This document shows, piece by piece, positions 36,376 to 45,657 of a DNA stretch of 64,000 nt. The first letter of the stretch is position 1, and every line of letters starts with the position of its first letter. The DNA is from Bifidobacterium samirii (GTDB lineage Bacteria; Actinomycetota; Actinomycetes; Actinomycetales; Bifidobacteriaceae), in the NCBI RefSeq assembly GCF_003952945.1, contig NZ_QXGK01000001.1:124001-188000 (forward strand). The letters run 5' to 3'. A program made the position numbers and the translations under genes. The notes under the pieces were generated by a model that had not been told where the DNA came from, ran no database searches, and was given only the letters and a program-made list of their open reading frames with translations.

Positions 36376-37557
36376 TCACTTGGGCTGGATGGTGGTGTTG
36401 TAGGTGGGCTTGCCGTCCTTGAGCTCGAGCACGATGACGGTCTTGGTCGGCGAGCCGGACTTGTCCATCGTGAAGGAGCCGGTGACGCCTTCGAACTCCA
36501 TGCCGGCCACCGCATCGCGCACGGCAGCGCGGGTGAGGTTGTCGCCGGCCTCCTCGATGGCCTGCTTGATCATGTAGATGGTGTCGTAGCCGAGCGCGGA
36601 GAAGGTGTTCGGATCGGAGCCGTTCTTCTTCCTGAAGTTCGTGATGAAGTCCTGGACCTTGCTGTTGGATTCGTCGTCGGCGGAGTAGTGCGTGGTGTAG
36701 AAGGTCCCGTCGTACTGGGACTTGTCGCCGGTGAGCTTGAGGCCGTCGTAGCCGTCGGGGCCCATCACGTAGCCGTCGAAGCCCACGGAGCGGGCCTGCG
36801 GGATGATGTACGGTCCGGCCACGGAGTAGTAGTACGGCGCGTACAGCAGTTCGGCGCCGGCGGCCTGGATCTTCTGCAGCTGGGCGGAGTATTCGGTGTC
36901 GTCGGCGGACGAGGAGCTTTCCTTGGCGACCACCTCGAGTCCGAGCTCCTCGGCGGCCTTGGCGAACGCCTCGCCCACGCCGGAGGAGTACGGGTCGCCG
37001 GTGCCGTAGAGCACGGCCACCTTCTTGACCTTGAGGTTCTCGGCGGCGAAGCGTGCGGCGACCTCGCCCTGGTACGAGTCCTTGAAGCAGGTGCGGAACA
37101 GGTAGCCGCCGGTCTCGATGGAGTCGGAGGTGGCGGCCGGGGAGATGGTGACGAGCTGGGTCTGGTCGGCCAGCGGCGCGATCGCGGCGGTGGTGGCGGA
37201 GATGGTGGGTCCGGCCACGGCGACCACGTTGGCGTCGCCGGCGAGCTTGTTGAACGCGTTGGACGCTTCGGTGGCGTCGCCCTTGTCGTCCATGGATTCG
37301 AGCGCGACCTGCTTGCCGTCGATGCCGCCGGCCGCGTTGATCTCGTCCACGGCGAGCTGGAAGCCCTGGAGTTCGGCCTCGCCGTAGGCGGCCGCGCTGC
37401 CGGAGTTGGTGGTCACCGAGCCGATGACGATCGTGTCGCCGGTGATGACGGCGGAGGCTCCGGAGGGGTAGTTCATGTTGCCGCCGTCGCATCCGGCGAG
37501 GGACAGGGCCATGACGACGGCCGAGCCGGCCGCGGCGAGCTTGGTGGAGAACTTCAC
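36376..37557 (-). CDS. livK: Branched-chain amino acid-binding lipoprotein LivK
   Basis: The extracellular receptor of the LIV importer, 393 residues. The signal peptide ends in lipobox LSLAGC near residue 23. A periplasmic-binding-protein type I fold follows, starting GDTIVIGSVTTNSGSAAAYG and containing GIDGKQVALESMDDKGD and VRDAVAGMEFEGVTGSFTMD. It is first in the operon. The 37558-37801 gap upstream holds its presumed promoter, but no clear box stands out. The whole liv block lies between Sua5/wecA and prmC/prfA genes. Confidence 0.93.
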   Translation of the reverse strand: MKFSTKLAAAGSAVVMALSLAGCDGGNMNYPSGASAVITGDTIVIGSVTTNSGSAAAYGEAELQGFQLAVDEINAAGGIDGKQVALESMDDKGDATEASNAFNKLAGDANVVAVAGPTISATTAAIAPLADQTQLVTISPAATSDSIETGGYLFRTCFKDSYQGEVAARFAAENLKVKKVAVLYGTGDPYSSGVGEAFAKAAEELGLEVVAKESSSSADDTEYSAQLQKIQAAGAELLYAPYYYSVAGPYIIPQARSVGFDGYVMGPDGYDGLKLTGDKSQYDGTFYTTHYSADDESNSKVQDFITNFRKKNGSDPNTFSALGYDTIYMIKQAIEEAGDNLTRAAVRDAVAGMEFEGVTGSFTMDKSGSPTKTVIVLELKDGKPTYNTTIQPK

Positions 37558-37801
37558 GTTCGGTCTTCCTTCTTCTGTCGTTCCATCGCATCGCGGATGC
37601 CGCGCGCGGCGCGCGTGGGGTCGTATGGACCTCGGGTCCGGCCCCGCGACGGCCTGCGGCCTCCGCTTTCCCCTTCCGCGATGATTGCCGCCGACCGTTA
37701 TACAGGCATCCGCCTACCGGCCGCCCGTTTTTCCCTCATCGTGAGACGTCGCGCAACCGGGCTGCGTTCCGGTTCTTCCCTGTTTCTTCCCTGTTTCTCC
37801 C

Positions 37802-38743
37802 CTACTTCTCCGCGAACAGGTAGCGTTCGCGGCCGGTCCAGTCGCGGCCGGTGCGCGCGACGGAGAAGCCGTGCGCGAGCGCGTAGGCGACGAGCGCGTC
37901 GCCCTGGCTCACGTCGTGCTCCATGACGAGGGCGCCGCCGGCGCGCAGCAGCGCCGCGGCACGGCCCACGATGCGTTCGGGGATCTCGAGTCCGTCCGGC
38001 GAGCCGCCGTAGAGCGCCATGTCGGGATCGTGGTCGCGCGCTTCGGGCTGTTCCGGGATCTGGGCGAGCGGCACGTAGGGCGGGTTGGTGATGACGATGT
38101 CGATCGTGCCGTCCAGCTGGGGAAGGACGAACTGGCTGGTCGCGTCGCCCAGTTCCAGCTGGTAGTTGCAGCCGGCCGACGGGTTCGCCGCGGCGACCCG
38201 GTCGCGGTTGCGTTCGGTCCACGCGTACGCTTCGGGCGAGCGTTCGACCGCCCACACCTGCGCGCCGGGCGCTTCGGTGACGACGGCCAGGCCGATGGCG
38301 CCCGATCCGGCGCACAGGTCCACGACGCGCGGGCCGTACAGCCCGTGCTCGGTGATCCAGTCGAGGCCGGCCTGCACGACCGTCTCCGTCTCGGGACGCG
38401 GCACGAACACGCCGGGCCCGACCAGCAGGTCGAGATAGCGGAACGGCGCATGGCCGGTGATGTGCTGCAGCGGCTCGCGCGTCGCGCGTCGCGCGATCAT
38501 CGCGTCGAAGCGCGCGACGACCGCGGATGCGGACGCATCGGCGGCATCATCGGCATCGGCGACGGACGGACCGGACGGCAGCGCGGCGACGTCGTCGCCC
38601 ATCAGCATGGCCTTGTCGACGTCGCGCAGCTCGCAGCCGGCCGCGGCGGCCAGCAGCAGCTTCGCATCATGGTCGGGCGTGTCCACGCCTGCCTCGCGCA
38701 GCCGCGCCGCCGCGGAGCGGATCGTTTCGATGACGGTGCCCAC
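37802..38743 (-). CDS. prmC: Release factor glutamine methyltransferase
   Basis: Methylates the glutamine of the GGQ motif in release factors RF1 and RF2. It has 313 residues: an N-terminal helical substrate domain, then a Rossmann methyltransferase with SAM motif VVDLCAGSGAIGLAV near 145 and catalytic ITNPPYVPLAQIPEQPE near 215. Residues 50-75 contain an Asp/Ala-rich insertion. It starts 5 nt after the prfA stop, so it is in an operon with its substrate gene. Confidence 0.92.
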   Translation of the reverse strand: MGTVIETIRSAAARLREAGVDTPDHDAKLLLAAAAGCELRDVDKAMLMGDDVAALPSGPSVADADDAADASASAVVARFDAMIARRATREPLQHITGHAPFRYLDLLVGPGVFVPRPETETVVQAGLDWITEHGLYGPRVVDLCAGSGAIGLAVVTEAPGAQVWAVERSPEAYAWTERNRDRVAAANPSAGCNYQLELGDATSQFVLPQLDGTIDIVITNPPYVPLAQIPEQPEARDHDPDMALYGGSPDGLEIPERIVGRAAALLRAGGALVMEHDVSQGDALVAYALAHGFSVARTGRDWTGRERYLFAEK

Positions 38744-38748
38744 CGGAC

Positions 38749-39837
38749 CTACTTCTGGTTGGCGAGGCGCTCGGCCTCGTCGGCCTGGATGTCGGAGTCG
38801 ATGACGGCCTGCAGATCGCCGTCGAGCACCGCGTCGAGGTTGTACGCCTTGTAGTTGGTGCGGTGGTCGACGATGCGGTTCTCCGGGAAGTTGTACGTGC
38901 GGATGCGCTCGGAACGGTCGAGCGAACGCACCTGCGAGTGGCGCATGTCGGCGGCCTCGGCGGCCTCCTGCTCGTGCTTCATGGCGAGCAGGCGGCTCTT
39001 GAGCACGCGCAGCGCGGCCGCGCGGTTCTGGATCTGCGACTTCTCGTCCTGCATGCTCACGACGATGCCGGTGGGGATGTGGGTCATGCGCACCGCGGAA
39101 TACGTGGTGTTGACCGACTGGCCGCCGGGGCCGGAGCTCATGAAGATGTCGATCTTAAGGTCCTTCTGGTCGATCTGGATCTCGTCGTCGTCCTCGTCGG
39201 CCTCCGGGAAGACGATCACGCCGGCGGCGGACGTCTGGATGCGGCCCTGCGATTCGGTGACGGGGATGCGTTGCACGCGGTGCACGCCGCCCTCGTACTT
39301 GAGCGACGCCCACACGCCGTCCTCCGGCGCGGGCGTGCCCTTGGCGCGGATGGCGATCTGCACGTCCTTGACGCCGCCCAGCTCGGTCGTGTTCTCCGAC
39401 TGGACGACGACGTTCCAGCCGCGCTTCTCCGCGTAGCGCGTGTACATGCGCAGCAGGTCGCCGGCGAACAGCGCGGCCTCCTCGCCGCCGGTGCCGGCCT
39501 TGATCTCCATGATCGTGTCGCGCGCGTCGTCCGGGTCGCGCGGGATCAGCGCGGTGCGCAGCTTCTCCTCGACGGCCGGCAGCTCGCCTTCCAGACGCTT
39601 GGCCTCCTCGGCGAAGTCGGGGTCGTCGGCGGCCATCTCGCGGGCGGCCTCCAGGTCGTCACGCGTCTGCAGGTACGCGGTGTACGCGGACACGATCGCG
39701 CCCAGCTCGGCGTGGCGTCGGCCGAGCTTGCGCATCATCTCGGGGTTCATCACCACTTCCGGGGTGGCCATCTGCGCTTCGATGGACCGGTACTCCTCCA
39801 ATGCGGTGGCCGCCGCGGGGAACTGCTCGTCTGCCAT
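38749..39837 (-). CDS. prfA: Peptide chain release factor 1
   Basis: Recognises UAA and UAG stop codons and triggers peptide release. It has 362 residues, the usual length. The catalytic GGQ lies in [20 protein letters not shown] near residue 235. The codon-recognition region is near 190. The C-terminal [19 protein letters not shown] is typical. ATG 39837 follows AAGGAC. It is the first gene of prfA-prmC. Confidence 0.95.
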   Translation of the reverse strand: MADEQFPAAATALEEYRSIEAQMATPEVVMNPEMMRKLGRRHAELGAIVSAYTAYLQTRDDLEAAREMAADDPDFAEEAKRLEGELPAVEEKLRTALIPRDPDDARDTIMEIKAGTGGEEAALFAGDLLRMYTRYAEKRGWNVVVQSENTTELGGVKDVQIAIRAKGTPAPEDGVWASLKYEGGVHRVQRIPVTESQGRIQTSAAGVIVFPEADEDDDEIQIDQKDLKIDIFMSSGPGGQSVNTTYSAVRMTHIPTGIVVSMQDEKSQIQNRAAALRVLKSRLLAMKHEQEAAEAADMRHSQVRSLDRSERIRTYNFPENRIVDHRTNYKAYNLDAVLDGDLQAVIDSDIQADEAERLANQK

Positions 39838-39942
39838 GCTTGTCCTTGCCTGTCCTTTGTCGTCTCGTCGGTGTCGGGGTGGGTCTGGTCTCGGGGTGCG
39901 GTCTTGGTGTGAGGGCGGCCGTCCGCAATGGCCGCGGCGCAG

Positions 39943-39990
39943 GGTCCGGATCCCGGTCCGGATACCGTCCGGATATCGGTCCGGATATAC
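39943..39990. repeat. 12-bp tandem repeat between prfA and rpmE
   Basis: Four roughly 12-bp copies of the type GGTCCGGATNNC run head to tail just beyond the rpmE terminator. It resembles in period and core (GGATA) the repeat at 31741. Confidence 0.55.
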
Positions 39991-40050
39991 AAAAACGCCA
40001 GTCCCCGGGCGGGTCGCCGAGGCGACGCCGCGTTCCGATGGGACTGGCGT
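39991..40050 (-). terminator. rpmE intrinsic terminator
   Basis: ACGCCAGTCC and GGACTGGCGT form the stem with a long GC-rich loop. On the minus strand the stem is followed by TTTTTGT, a good U-run. Confidence 0.75.
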
Positions 40051-40058
40051 TGGGGAAG

Positions 40059-40271
40059 CTACTTGGTGCGCTTGCCGTAACGCTTCTCGAAGCGGGCCAC
40101 GCGGCCGCCGGTGTCGAGGATCTTCTGCTTGCCGGTGTAGAACGGGTGGCAGCTGGAGCACACGTCGATCGTCATGTGGTCGTTCTTCGAGGTGGAACGG
40201 GTGACGAAGGTGTTGCCGCACGAGCAAGTGACCTGAACGGTCTGGTATTCGGGATGGATTCCCTGCTTCAT
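40059..40271 (-). CDS. rpmE: 50S ribosomal protein L31
   Basis: A 70-residue large-subunit ribosomal protein. It has the zinc-binding cysteine form: VTCSCGNTF then [15 protein letters not shown]. The end [14 protein letters not shown] is typical. It is monocistronic with its own U-run terminator. Confidence 0.96.
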   Translation of the reverse strand: MKQGIHPEYQTVQVTCSCGNTFVTRSTSKNDHMTIDVCSSCHPFYTGKQKILDTGGRVARFEKRYGKRTK

Positions 40272-40435
40272 GATGTCTCCTATGGAATTCGGGGGACTCC
40301 GGGTCGCCCGCCCCGATGGCTGGCGTGAACCGGAACCTTGAGGATTGTACGCCGGGGAGCGGACGGGATGCGCCGGTGCGCCGAGGACGCAACGCCGGCG
40401 TCGACGGGACGGCAGCCGGCCCGCGTCCGGAACGG

Positions 40436-40468
40436 AAAACCGCCGCTCCGGAAGTCCGGAACGGCGGT
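40436..40468 (-). terminator. Terminator of the tRNA(CAT) gene
   Basis: ACCGCCG..TCCGGA and its complement form a stem followed by TTTTCC on the minus strand, right after the tRNA 3' end. Confidence 0.65.
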
Positions 40469-40474
40469 GATGGG

Positions 40475-40548
40475 TAGGGCCGCAGGGGCTTGAACCCTGG
40501 ACCTGGCGATTATGAGTCGCTCGCTCTAACCGACTGAGCTACGGCCCC
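40475..40548 (-). tRNA. tRNA with CAT anticodon (elongator Met most likely)
   Basis: A 74-nt cloverleaf. The acceptor arm begins GGGGCCG and closes with CGGCCCT. The D-arm is TAGCTCAGTCGGTTAGAGC, the anticodon loop CTCATAA gives CAT, and the T-arm is intact. CCA is not encoded. CAT also serves Ile2 (lysidine-modified); the GCGACTCATAATCGC arm would suit that too, so isotype is not certain. Confidence 0.88.
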
Positions 40549-40669
40549 ACATCGGCGCGCCGCGGCGATGCCGGGCGCGGACCAACCTGTTCAGTGTAGC
40601 AAACCGGCCGGCCGAACCGCCGCAATCCGGCGGCTTCGTGTTGGGACCATGCCCGCGGCGATCCTGCGC

Positions 40670-41383
40670 TCAGGCCATGCGTTCGGCGCGCAGCGCGCGA
40701 CCGGACGGCAGTCGGTCGAGCACGCCGGTGCGGCCGATCGCGCGGTACAGATACCAGCTCATCACGCCGCTAATCGCGATGCCGCCGATGACCTCGCAGA
40801 TCATGTGGGTGATGCCGCGCGGGCTGAGGAACGCGACGCCCTGGTAGCGGAACAGCATCAGATACACGCCGTATTCGAGCGCGACGAGCGCGCCGGAAAT
40901 CATGGAGACGGGCAGGTCGTAGCGCCGGTAGCGGGTGATCGCGAACGGAATCTCGGCGAACACGCCCTGCAGCAGGGCGGAGACGAGCACGAATCCGATC
41001 GCGAACTGGCTGCCGACCACCGATTCGACGAGCGTGCCGACCAGGTTGACGTACAGTGCGGCGCCGGGCTTGCGCAGGATCAGCAGGGCGAGCGTGCCGG
41101 AGAAGTACCAGACGGCGTGCACGAGGCTCGCCAGGCCGGGCAGGACCGCGCCGAGCAGGGACAAGACGGGCATGTAGGCGAAGTTGAACGCCCAGAAGAT
41201 CAGGCCGCAGGCCGCGCCGAGCGCGGCGCCGACGGCGATCTCCTGCGGGGTCCAGCGCAGCCGGACGGGGATCTCGGCGGCGACCGCCGACGAGACCGCG
41301 CCGTGGCCGGACGCGGACGGATCGGACGGATCGGATGAATCGAAGGAATCGAATGACGATGAATGGGTATGACGGTCGGACAT
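40670..41383 (-). CDS. ECF transporter S component, YkoE-like
   Basis: A 237-residue integral membrane protein with five to six membrane segments after a roughly 45-residue Ser/Asp-rich N-terminus. The pattern (WTPQEIAVGAALGAACGLIFW, then PGAALYVNLVGTLVESVVGSQ) resembles YkoE proteins of thiamine/HMP-type energy-coupling factor transporters. The ECF ATPase and T-component genes are not next to it, so it may share a general ECF module. ATG 41383 follows GGGGAG. I found no convincing TPP riboswitch upstream. Confidence 0.75.
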   Translation of the reverse strand: MSDRHTHSSSFDSFDSSDPSDPSASGHGAVSSAVAAEIPVRLRWTPQEIAVGAALGAACGLIFWAFNFAYMPVLSLLGAVLPGLASLVHAVWYFSGTLALLILRKPGAALYVNLVGTLVESVVGSQFAIGFVLVSALLQGVFAEIPFAITRYRRYDLPVSMISGALVALEYGVYLMLFRYQGVAFLSPRGITHMICEVIGGIAISGVMSWYLYRAIGRTGVLDRLPSGRALRAERMA

Positions 41384-41866
41384 GGTACTCCCCTGCCGGT
41401 TCTGGCCGCGCACAGCAGTTTCCGCGAACGACGTCGGCACCGGCCTTGACGGTCCCGTCCGGAATCATCGACCCATCGGCGTCACCGTCGTGCGAATCAC
41501 CGGGGCGACGGGAACGACCGGGCGGTCCACTTTCCAGACGTCGTCTCGCGTGGCGCTCCTTGACCTGCGCGGCCCGGGCGGAAGCGCCTGCGCCATCTTA
41601 TCAGGCGGCCTGCGCCGATTTCGCCGTCCGGATATACGTATGATCGATGACCGGTTATCACGTGCGCCACGCCGCCGACCCGCCCGCCGCACGTCCGCGC
41701 CTCACATCCGCACCTTGCATCCGACACACGGTCATCCTCTCCCCTGCGCGAGGACCGGCGTGCGTGATACACTCGACTTTATAGTTCAATCATCTAACTA
41801 TCTGCCCGCGGCCGCATGCGATCGACGCATCGGAGGCGACCGTCGGGAACGTTGCAAGGAGGCACC
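41384..41866. other. Intergenic region between the S-component gene and xylB
   Basis: About 480 bp without a supported gene. The right end carries the xylB promoter and operator, listed separately. The left end presumably holds the S-component promoter. I see no riboswitch core, tRNA or long repeat. Confidence 0.5.
41780..41800 (+). promoter_or_regulatory. xylB -10 box overlapped by a XylR-type operator
   Basis: TATAGT (41780-41785) is a -10 candidate. The interrupted palindrome TAGTTCAATCATCTAACTA (41782-41800) overlaps it and the start point, the right place for a repressor. Related sites lie upstream of xylA. Confidence 0.6.
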
Positions 41867-43357
41867 ATGACCCGAATGCTCGTGGCCGGCGTCGATACGT
41901 CGACCCAGTCCACCAAGGTGCGCGTCACCGACGCCGCGACCGGCGAACTCGTGCGCTTCGGCCAGGCCAAGCACCCCGACGGCACCAGCTGCGACCCCGC
42001 CGCCTGGTGGGACGCGTTCCAGGAGGCCGCCGCCCAGGCCGGCGGCCTCGACGACGTCGCCGCCCTCGGCGTAGGCGGCCAGCAGCACGGCATGGTCCTG
42101 CTCGACCGTCAGGGCAACGTCGTGCGCGACGCCCTGCTGTGGAACGACACCCGCTCCGCCGGCGACGCCGAGCGTCTCATCGGCCAGCTGGGCGCCGCCC
42201 CCAAGCGCGACGGCGAGGACGACCTGGCCGACGACCCGGTCATGCGCGGCCGCCAGCGCTGGGTCAAGGCCGTCGGATCGTCGCTCGTCGCGTCGCTGAC
42301 CATCACCAAGATCGCGTGGGTCGCCGCCAACGAGCCCGAGAACGCCGCCAAGGTCGCCGCCGTCTGCCTGCCGCACGACTGGCTCAGCTGGCGCATCGCC
42401 GGCCACGGCCCGGTCGCCGACGGCGACGCCGACCTCGACGCGCTGTTCACCGACCGCTCCGACGCGTCCGGCACCGGCTACTTCGACGCCGCGTCCGACG
42501 AATACCGCATGGACCTGTTCGAGCTCGCGTTCGGCCGCCGCGACGTCACGCTGCCGCGCGTCCTCGGCCCGACCGGCATCGGCGCGGTCGCCGACCCGGC
42601 CATCGCCGGCAAGGACGTGCCCGGCGGCTGCATCATCACCCCCGGCGGCGGCGACAACGCGATGGCGTCGCTCGGCCTGAGCATGGGCGTCGGCGACGTG
42701 AGCATCTCGCTGGGCACCTCCGGCGTGGCCGCGGCCATCTCCCCCGTCCCCGCCTACGACATGACCGCGTCCGTCACCGGCTTCGCCGACTGCACCGGCC
42801 ACTGGCTGCCGCTGGCGTGCACGATCAACGGCTCGCGCATCTCCGATGCCGGCCGCGCCGCACTGGGCGTCGACTACGACGAGCTGGCCGAGCTGGCGTC
42901 GCAGTCCGTGCCGGGCGCCGAAGGCGTCACCCTCATCCCCTACTTCGACGGCGAGCGCACCCCGAACCGCCCGGACGCCACCGCGACCCTGCACGGCCTG
43001 ACGCTGAAGAACACCACCAAGGCGAACATCGCCCGCGCGTTCGTCGAGGGCCTGCTGTGCTCGCAGCGCGACTGCCTGGAGCTGGTCAAGGGGCTGGGCG
43101 TCGAGGTCAGGCGCATCCTGCTGATCGGCGGCGGCGCCAAGTCGGCCGCGGTGCGCGCGTACGCGCCGGGCATCCTGGGCATGGACGTCGTGCTGCCGGC
43201 CACCGACGAGTACGTGGCGATCGGCGCGGCCCGCCAGGCCGCGTGGGTCCTCTCCGGCGAGGCCGAGCCGCCGGCGTGGGAGCTGACCGTCGACGGCACG
43301 CTCTCCGGCGAGCTGACCCCTCAGGTCTACGAGCAGTACGCCGCCTACCGCGGCTGA
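41867..43357 (+). CDS. xylB: Xylulokinase
   Basis: Phosphorylates D-xylulose to xylulose 5-phosphate, feeding the phosphoketolase pathway. A FGGY-family kinase of 496 residues: it starts MLVAGVDTSTQSTKVRV (the phosphate-1 loop), has GVGGQQHGMVLLD near 65, and closes with the adenosine motif LIGGGAKSAAVRAYAPGI near 425. ATG 41867 follows AAGGAGG. It faces xylA across a repeat array. It is probably repressed by the ROK regulator through the operator at 41782. Confidence 0.94.
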   Translation: MTRMLVAGVDTSTQSTKVRVTDAATGELVRFGQAKHPDGTSCDPAAWWDAFQEAAAQAGGLDDVAALGVGGQQHGMVLLDRQGNVVRDALLWNDTRSAGDAERLIGQLGAAPKRDGEDDLADDPVMRGRQRWVKAVGSSLVASLTITKIAWVAANEPENAAKVAAVCLPHDWLSWRIAGHGPVADGDADLDALFTDRSDASGTGYFDAASDEYRMDLFELAFGRRDVTLPRVLGPTGIGAVADPAIAGKDVPGGCIITPGGGDNAMASLGLSMGVGDVSISLGTSGVAAAISPVPAYDMTASVTGFADCTGHWLPLACTINGSRISDAGRAALGVDYDELAELASQSVPGAEGVTLIPYFDGERTPNRPDATATLHGLTLKNTTKANIARAFVEGLLCSQRDCLELVKGLGVEVRRILLIGGGAKSAAVRAYAPGILGMDVVLPATDEYVAIGAARQAAWVLSGEAEPPAWELTVDGTLSGELTPQVYEQYAAYRG

Positions 43358-43413
43358 TCCGGCCGGTCCGGTCGGCGTCTCCGGACGGACCGATAGTCGT
43401 GTAGGGCCGTTTC

Positions 43414-43623
43414 GCGTCGCAATCCGCATGCATCAGCGCCGATGTTTACGGATTGCGACGCGGAACGGCCATCCAGCGTCGCAATCCGCACATCGACCCG
43501 TCCCGACAAACGGGTTGCGACGCAACACACTCCCTCAGCGTCGCAATCCGCACATCAACCCGCCCCCGCAAACGGATTGCGACGCGAAACGGCCATCCAG
43601 CGTCGCAATCCGTAACACCAACG
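43414..43623. repeat. Inverted-repeat array, four units, exact 62 bp period
   Basis: GCGTCGCAATCCG begins at 43414, 43476, 43538 and 43600, each 62 bp apart. Right arms CGGATTGCGACGC (units 1 and 3) or CGGGTTGCGACGC (unit 2) end 48 bp into the unit. Unit 4 lacks its right arm. The linkers of units 1 and 3 are nearly identical (AACGGCCATCCA), that of unit 2 is not. It lies between the convergent xylB and xylA genes. Confidence 0.88.
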
Positions 43624-43742
43624 TCTAGCCGTGCGGATCACGGTACGCCGCACCGCCCCCGGCGGCACGTATCCGCCGCCACCGCTTTAGGGAACACGTC
43701 CGGGGCAAAGCGAGGCGGATTCCGCGGATCCCGGAACACGAT

Positions 43743-43783
43743 GAGGCCGCCCGTGCTCCGGATTTCGGAGCACGGGCGACCTC
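43743..43783. terminator. Hairpin between xylB and xylA
   Basis: GAGG.CGCCCGTGCTCCG and its complement form a long stem with a 6-nt loop in the convergent gap. It probably ends xylB transcription from the repeat side. Confidence 0.6.
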
Positions 43784-43795
43784 AGGATGATGAAA

Positions 43796-43823
43796 GGAAA
43801 GCCGGCCGGCTTCTTCGGCCGGC
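43796..43823 (-). terminator. xylA intrinsic terminator
   Basis: GCCGGCCG and CGGCCGGC pair with a short loop. On the minus strand the stem is followed by TTTCCTTT. Confidence 0.65.
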
Positions 43824-43837
43824 CGTGGCGATCGGGC

Positions 43838-45181
43838 TCAGGCCTTGGCCAAGGTCTCGATCATGTAGTTGCCGATGGTGCCCTTGACGCACTCGAGGTG
43901 GTCGGACTTGGTGGCGGCGATCAGCTCGGCCTGCGGCTTGTCGAGCGCGTACTCCTCGAGGGTCGCCAGGGTGGCGGTGCCGTTCTCGATGGTCGCGCCG
44001 ATGCCGGAGTCGTAGGAGCTGTAGCGCTCGGCCTGCAGGTTCTCGATGAACTTGTCCTGGTGCATCTTGTCGGCGATGAGCAGGCCGGCCGCGAAGGCGT
44101 CCATGCCGGCGATGTGGGCGCGGAACAGGTCCTCCTCGTAGAAGGAGGTACGGCGCGGCTTGGCGTCGAAGTTCAGGCCGCCCTTCGGGCCGATGGAGCC
44201 CTCGTCGAGGACCTCCCACATGACGGCGACGGTCTCGTACAGGTCGGTCGGGAACTCGTCGAGGTCCCAGCCGAGGAGCTTGTCGCCCTGGTTGGCGTCG
44301 AGGGAGCCGAGGTAGCCGGCCTCGCGGGCGGTGCGGATCTCGTGCTGGTAGGTGTGGCCGGCGAGGTTGGCGTGGTTGCCTTCCAGGTTCAGCTTCATGA
44401 AGTCGATGCCGTAGGTCTTGAGGAACGCGATGGCGGTGGCGGCGTCGAAGTCGTACTGGTGGGTCGTGGGCTCCTTGGCCTTCGGCTCGATCAGGAACTG
44501 GGCGTCCAGGCCGATCTCCTTGGCGTAGTCGTGGCACATGGAGAAGAACTTGGCCATGTGCTCCTGCTCGCGCTTCATCTGGGTGTTCCAGATGTTCTCG
44601 TAGCCTTCGCGGCCGCCCCAGAACACGTAGTTCTCGGCGCCGAGGCGCTTGGCGATCTCGAGGGAGTGCTTGAGCTGGCCGGCGGAGTAGGCGTAGATGT
44701 CGGCGTACGGCGAGGTGGAGGCGCCGGAGACGAAGCGCGGGTTGGTGAACAGGGAGGAGGTGTTCCACAGCAGCTTGACGCCGGTGGCCTTCATGTTCTC
44801 CTCGATCTTGTCGACGACCTTGTCGAGCATGGCGTTGGTCTCGCGCAGGGTGTCGCCTTCCGGAGCAATGTCGCGGTCGTGGAAGCAGAAGTACTCGACG
44901 CCCAGCTTGGTGAAGAACTCGAACGCGTAGTCGACCTTGGCGAGCGCCAGGTCCATCGGGTCGGAGTACTTGCCGGCCCACGGACGGTGGGCAGTGCCCA
45001 CGCCGAACGGGTCGACGAGCTCGGCGTCGAAGGTGTGCCAGTAGGCGACGCCGAAGCGCAGCCAGTCCTTCATCTTCTTGCCGGCGACGACCTTGTCGGC
45101 GTCGTAGTAGCGGAAGCCGAGACCCTGCTCGATGTTGTCGCGACCGACGTACTCGATCTTGTCGATGTCCCACAGACCCAT
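43838..45181 (-). CDS. xylA: Xylose isomerase
   Basis: Interconverts D-xylose and D-xylulose. It has 447 residues, the longer (group II) form, and acts in the cytoplasm with divalent metal. Signature segments are visible: [19 protein letters not shown] with the catalytic His, [34 protein letters not shown], and metal ligands in [15 protein letters not shown] and [11 protein letters not shown] 45181 follows AGGAG. It has a strong promoter overlapped by operator-like sites, so induction by xylose via the ROK repressor is likely. Confidence 0.96.
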   Translation of the reverse strand: MGLWDIDKIEYVGRDNIEQGLGFRYYDADKVVAGKKMKDWLRFGVAYWHTFDAELVDPFGVGTAHRPWAGKYSDPMDLALAKVDYAFEFFTKLGVEYFCFHDRDIAPEGDTLRETNAMLDKVVDKIEENMKATGVKLLWNTSSLFTNPRFVSGASTSPYADIYAYSAGQLKHSLEIAKRLGAENYVFWGGREGYENIWNTQMKREQEHMAKFFSMCHDYAKEIGLDAQFLIEPKAKEPTTHQYDFDAATAIAFLKTYGIDFMKLNLEGNHANLAGHTYQHEIRTAREAGYLGSLDANQGDKLLGWDLDEFPTDLYETVAVMWEVLDEGSIGPKGGLNFDAKPRRTSFYEEDLFRAHIAGMDAFAAGLLIADKMHQDKFIENLQAERYSSYDSGIGATIENGTATLATLEEYALDKPQAELIAATKSDHLECVKGTIGNYMIETLAKA

Positions 45182-45251
45182 AGTGTGTTCTCCTCGTGAC
45201 TGCTTCGTTGCCCGGTGCCGCATCGGTTGCGTTCCCGGCTGACGGGTTCAA

Positions 45252-45292
45252 ATATAAATCCATCGAACTATATTTGTCAAATCACTGAACTT
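45252..45292 (-). promoter_or_regulatory. xylA promoter with two operator-like sites
   Basis: TTGACA (45280-45275) and TTATAT (45257-45252) are 17 bp apart. One operator-like copy (AAGTTCAGTGATTTGAC, 45292-45276) covers the -35 box and another (TAGTTCGATGGATTTA, 45270-45255) the spacer and -10. Both resemble the xylB site. Confidence 0.65.
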
Positions 45293-45397
45293 TAAAGACG
45301 ATATAGGCGTGTCGCCAACAATTTCAACGATTTCAGACAGCCGCCCAACCTGAGAAAAGCGACGGAATCACCGATCCCGCACCATCGCGACCGCCGG

Positions 45398-45418
45398 TTA
45401 GTTTGCTCATTTAACTCA
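45398..45418. promoter_or_regulatory. Distal operator-like site upstream of xylA
   Basis: TTAGTTTGCTCATTTAACTCA matches the xylB palindrome at most half-site positions. It lies about 215 bp upstream of the xylA start and could serve a repression loop. The rest of the 45182-45657 gap has no supported gene. Confidence 0.45.
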
Positions 45419-45657
45419 CACTGACAGGTCAGTTCGGCCCCACCCGGGTCCGTTCAGCCGTGACCGCATCCACGCGCCCTGGCCAAACCCCCGCTCGGTC
45501 CGCCCGGGTCTGCTCAACCCCGCTCAGGCCCGTCCGTCCTCACTCATCAATCCGGCCGATCCATCCGGCCGACCCATCCGCCCCGCCCCAGACGCCGCAT
45601 GCGGCGGGTGCGGCGGGGCGGCCCCCCACTCTGCCCGCATCCGCCGCACCCCTTGCG

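Noticed and set aside
41384-41640. TPP or other riboswitch upstream of the YkoE-like gene
   Set aside because: I looked for the CUGAGA and ACCCUUUGAACC-type cores on the minus strand and did not find them.
43414-43623. CRISPR array
   Set aside because: The 62 bp period is in the CRISPR range, but the conserved parts are two 13-bp arms with two alternating variable gaps, not one long repeat. Arms diverge, arrays have only four units, and no cas gene is in the window.
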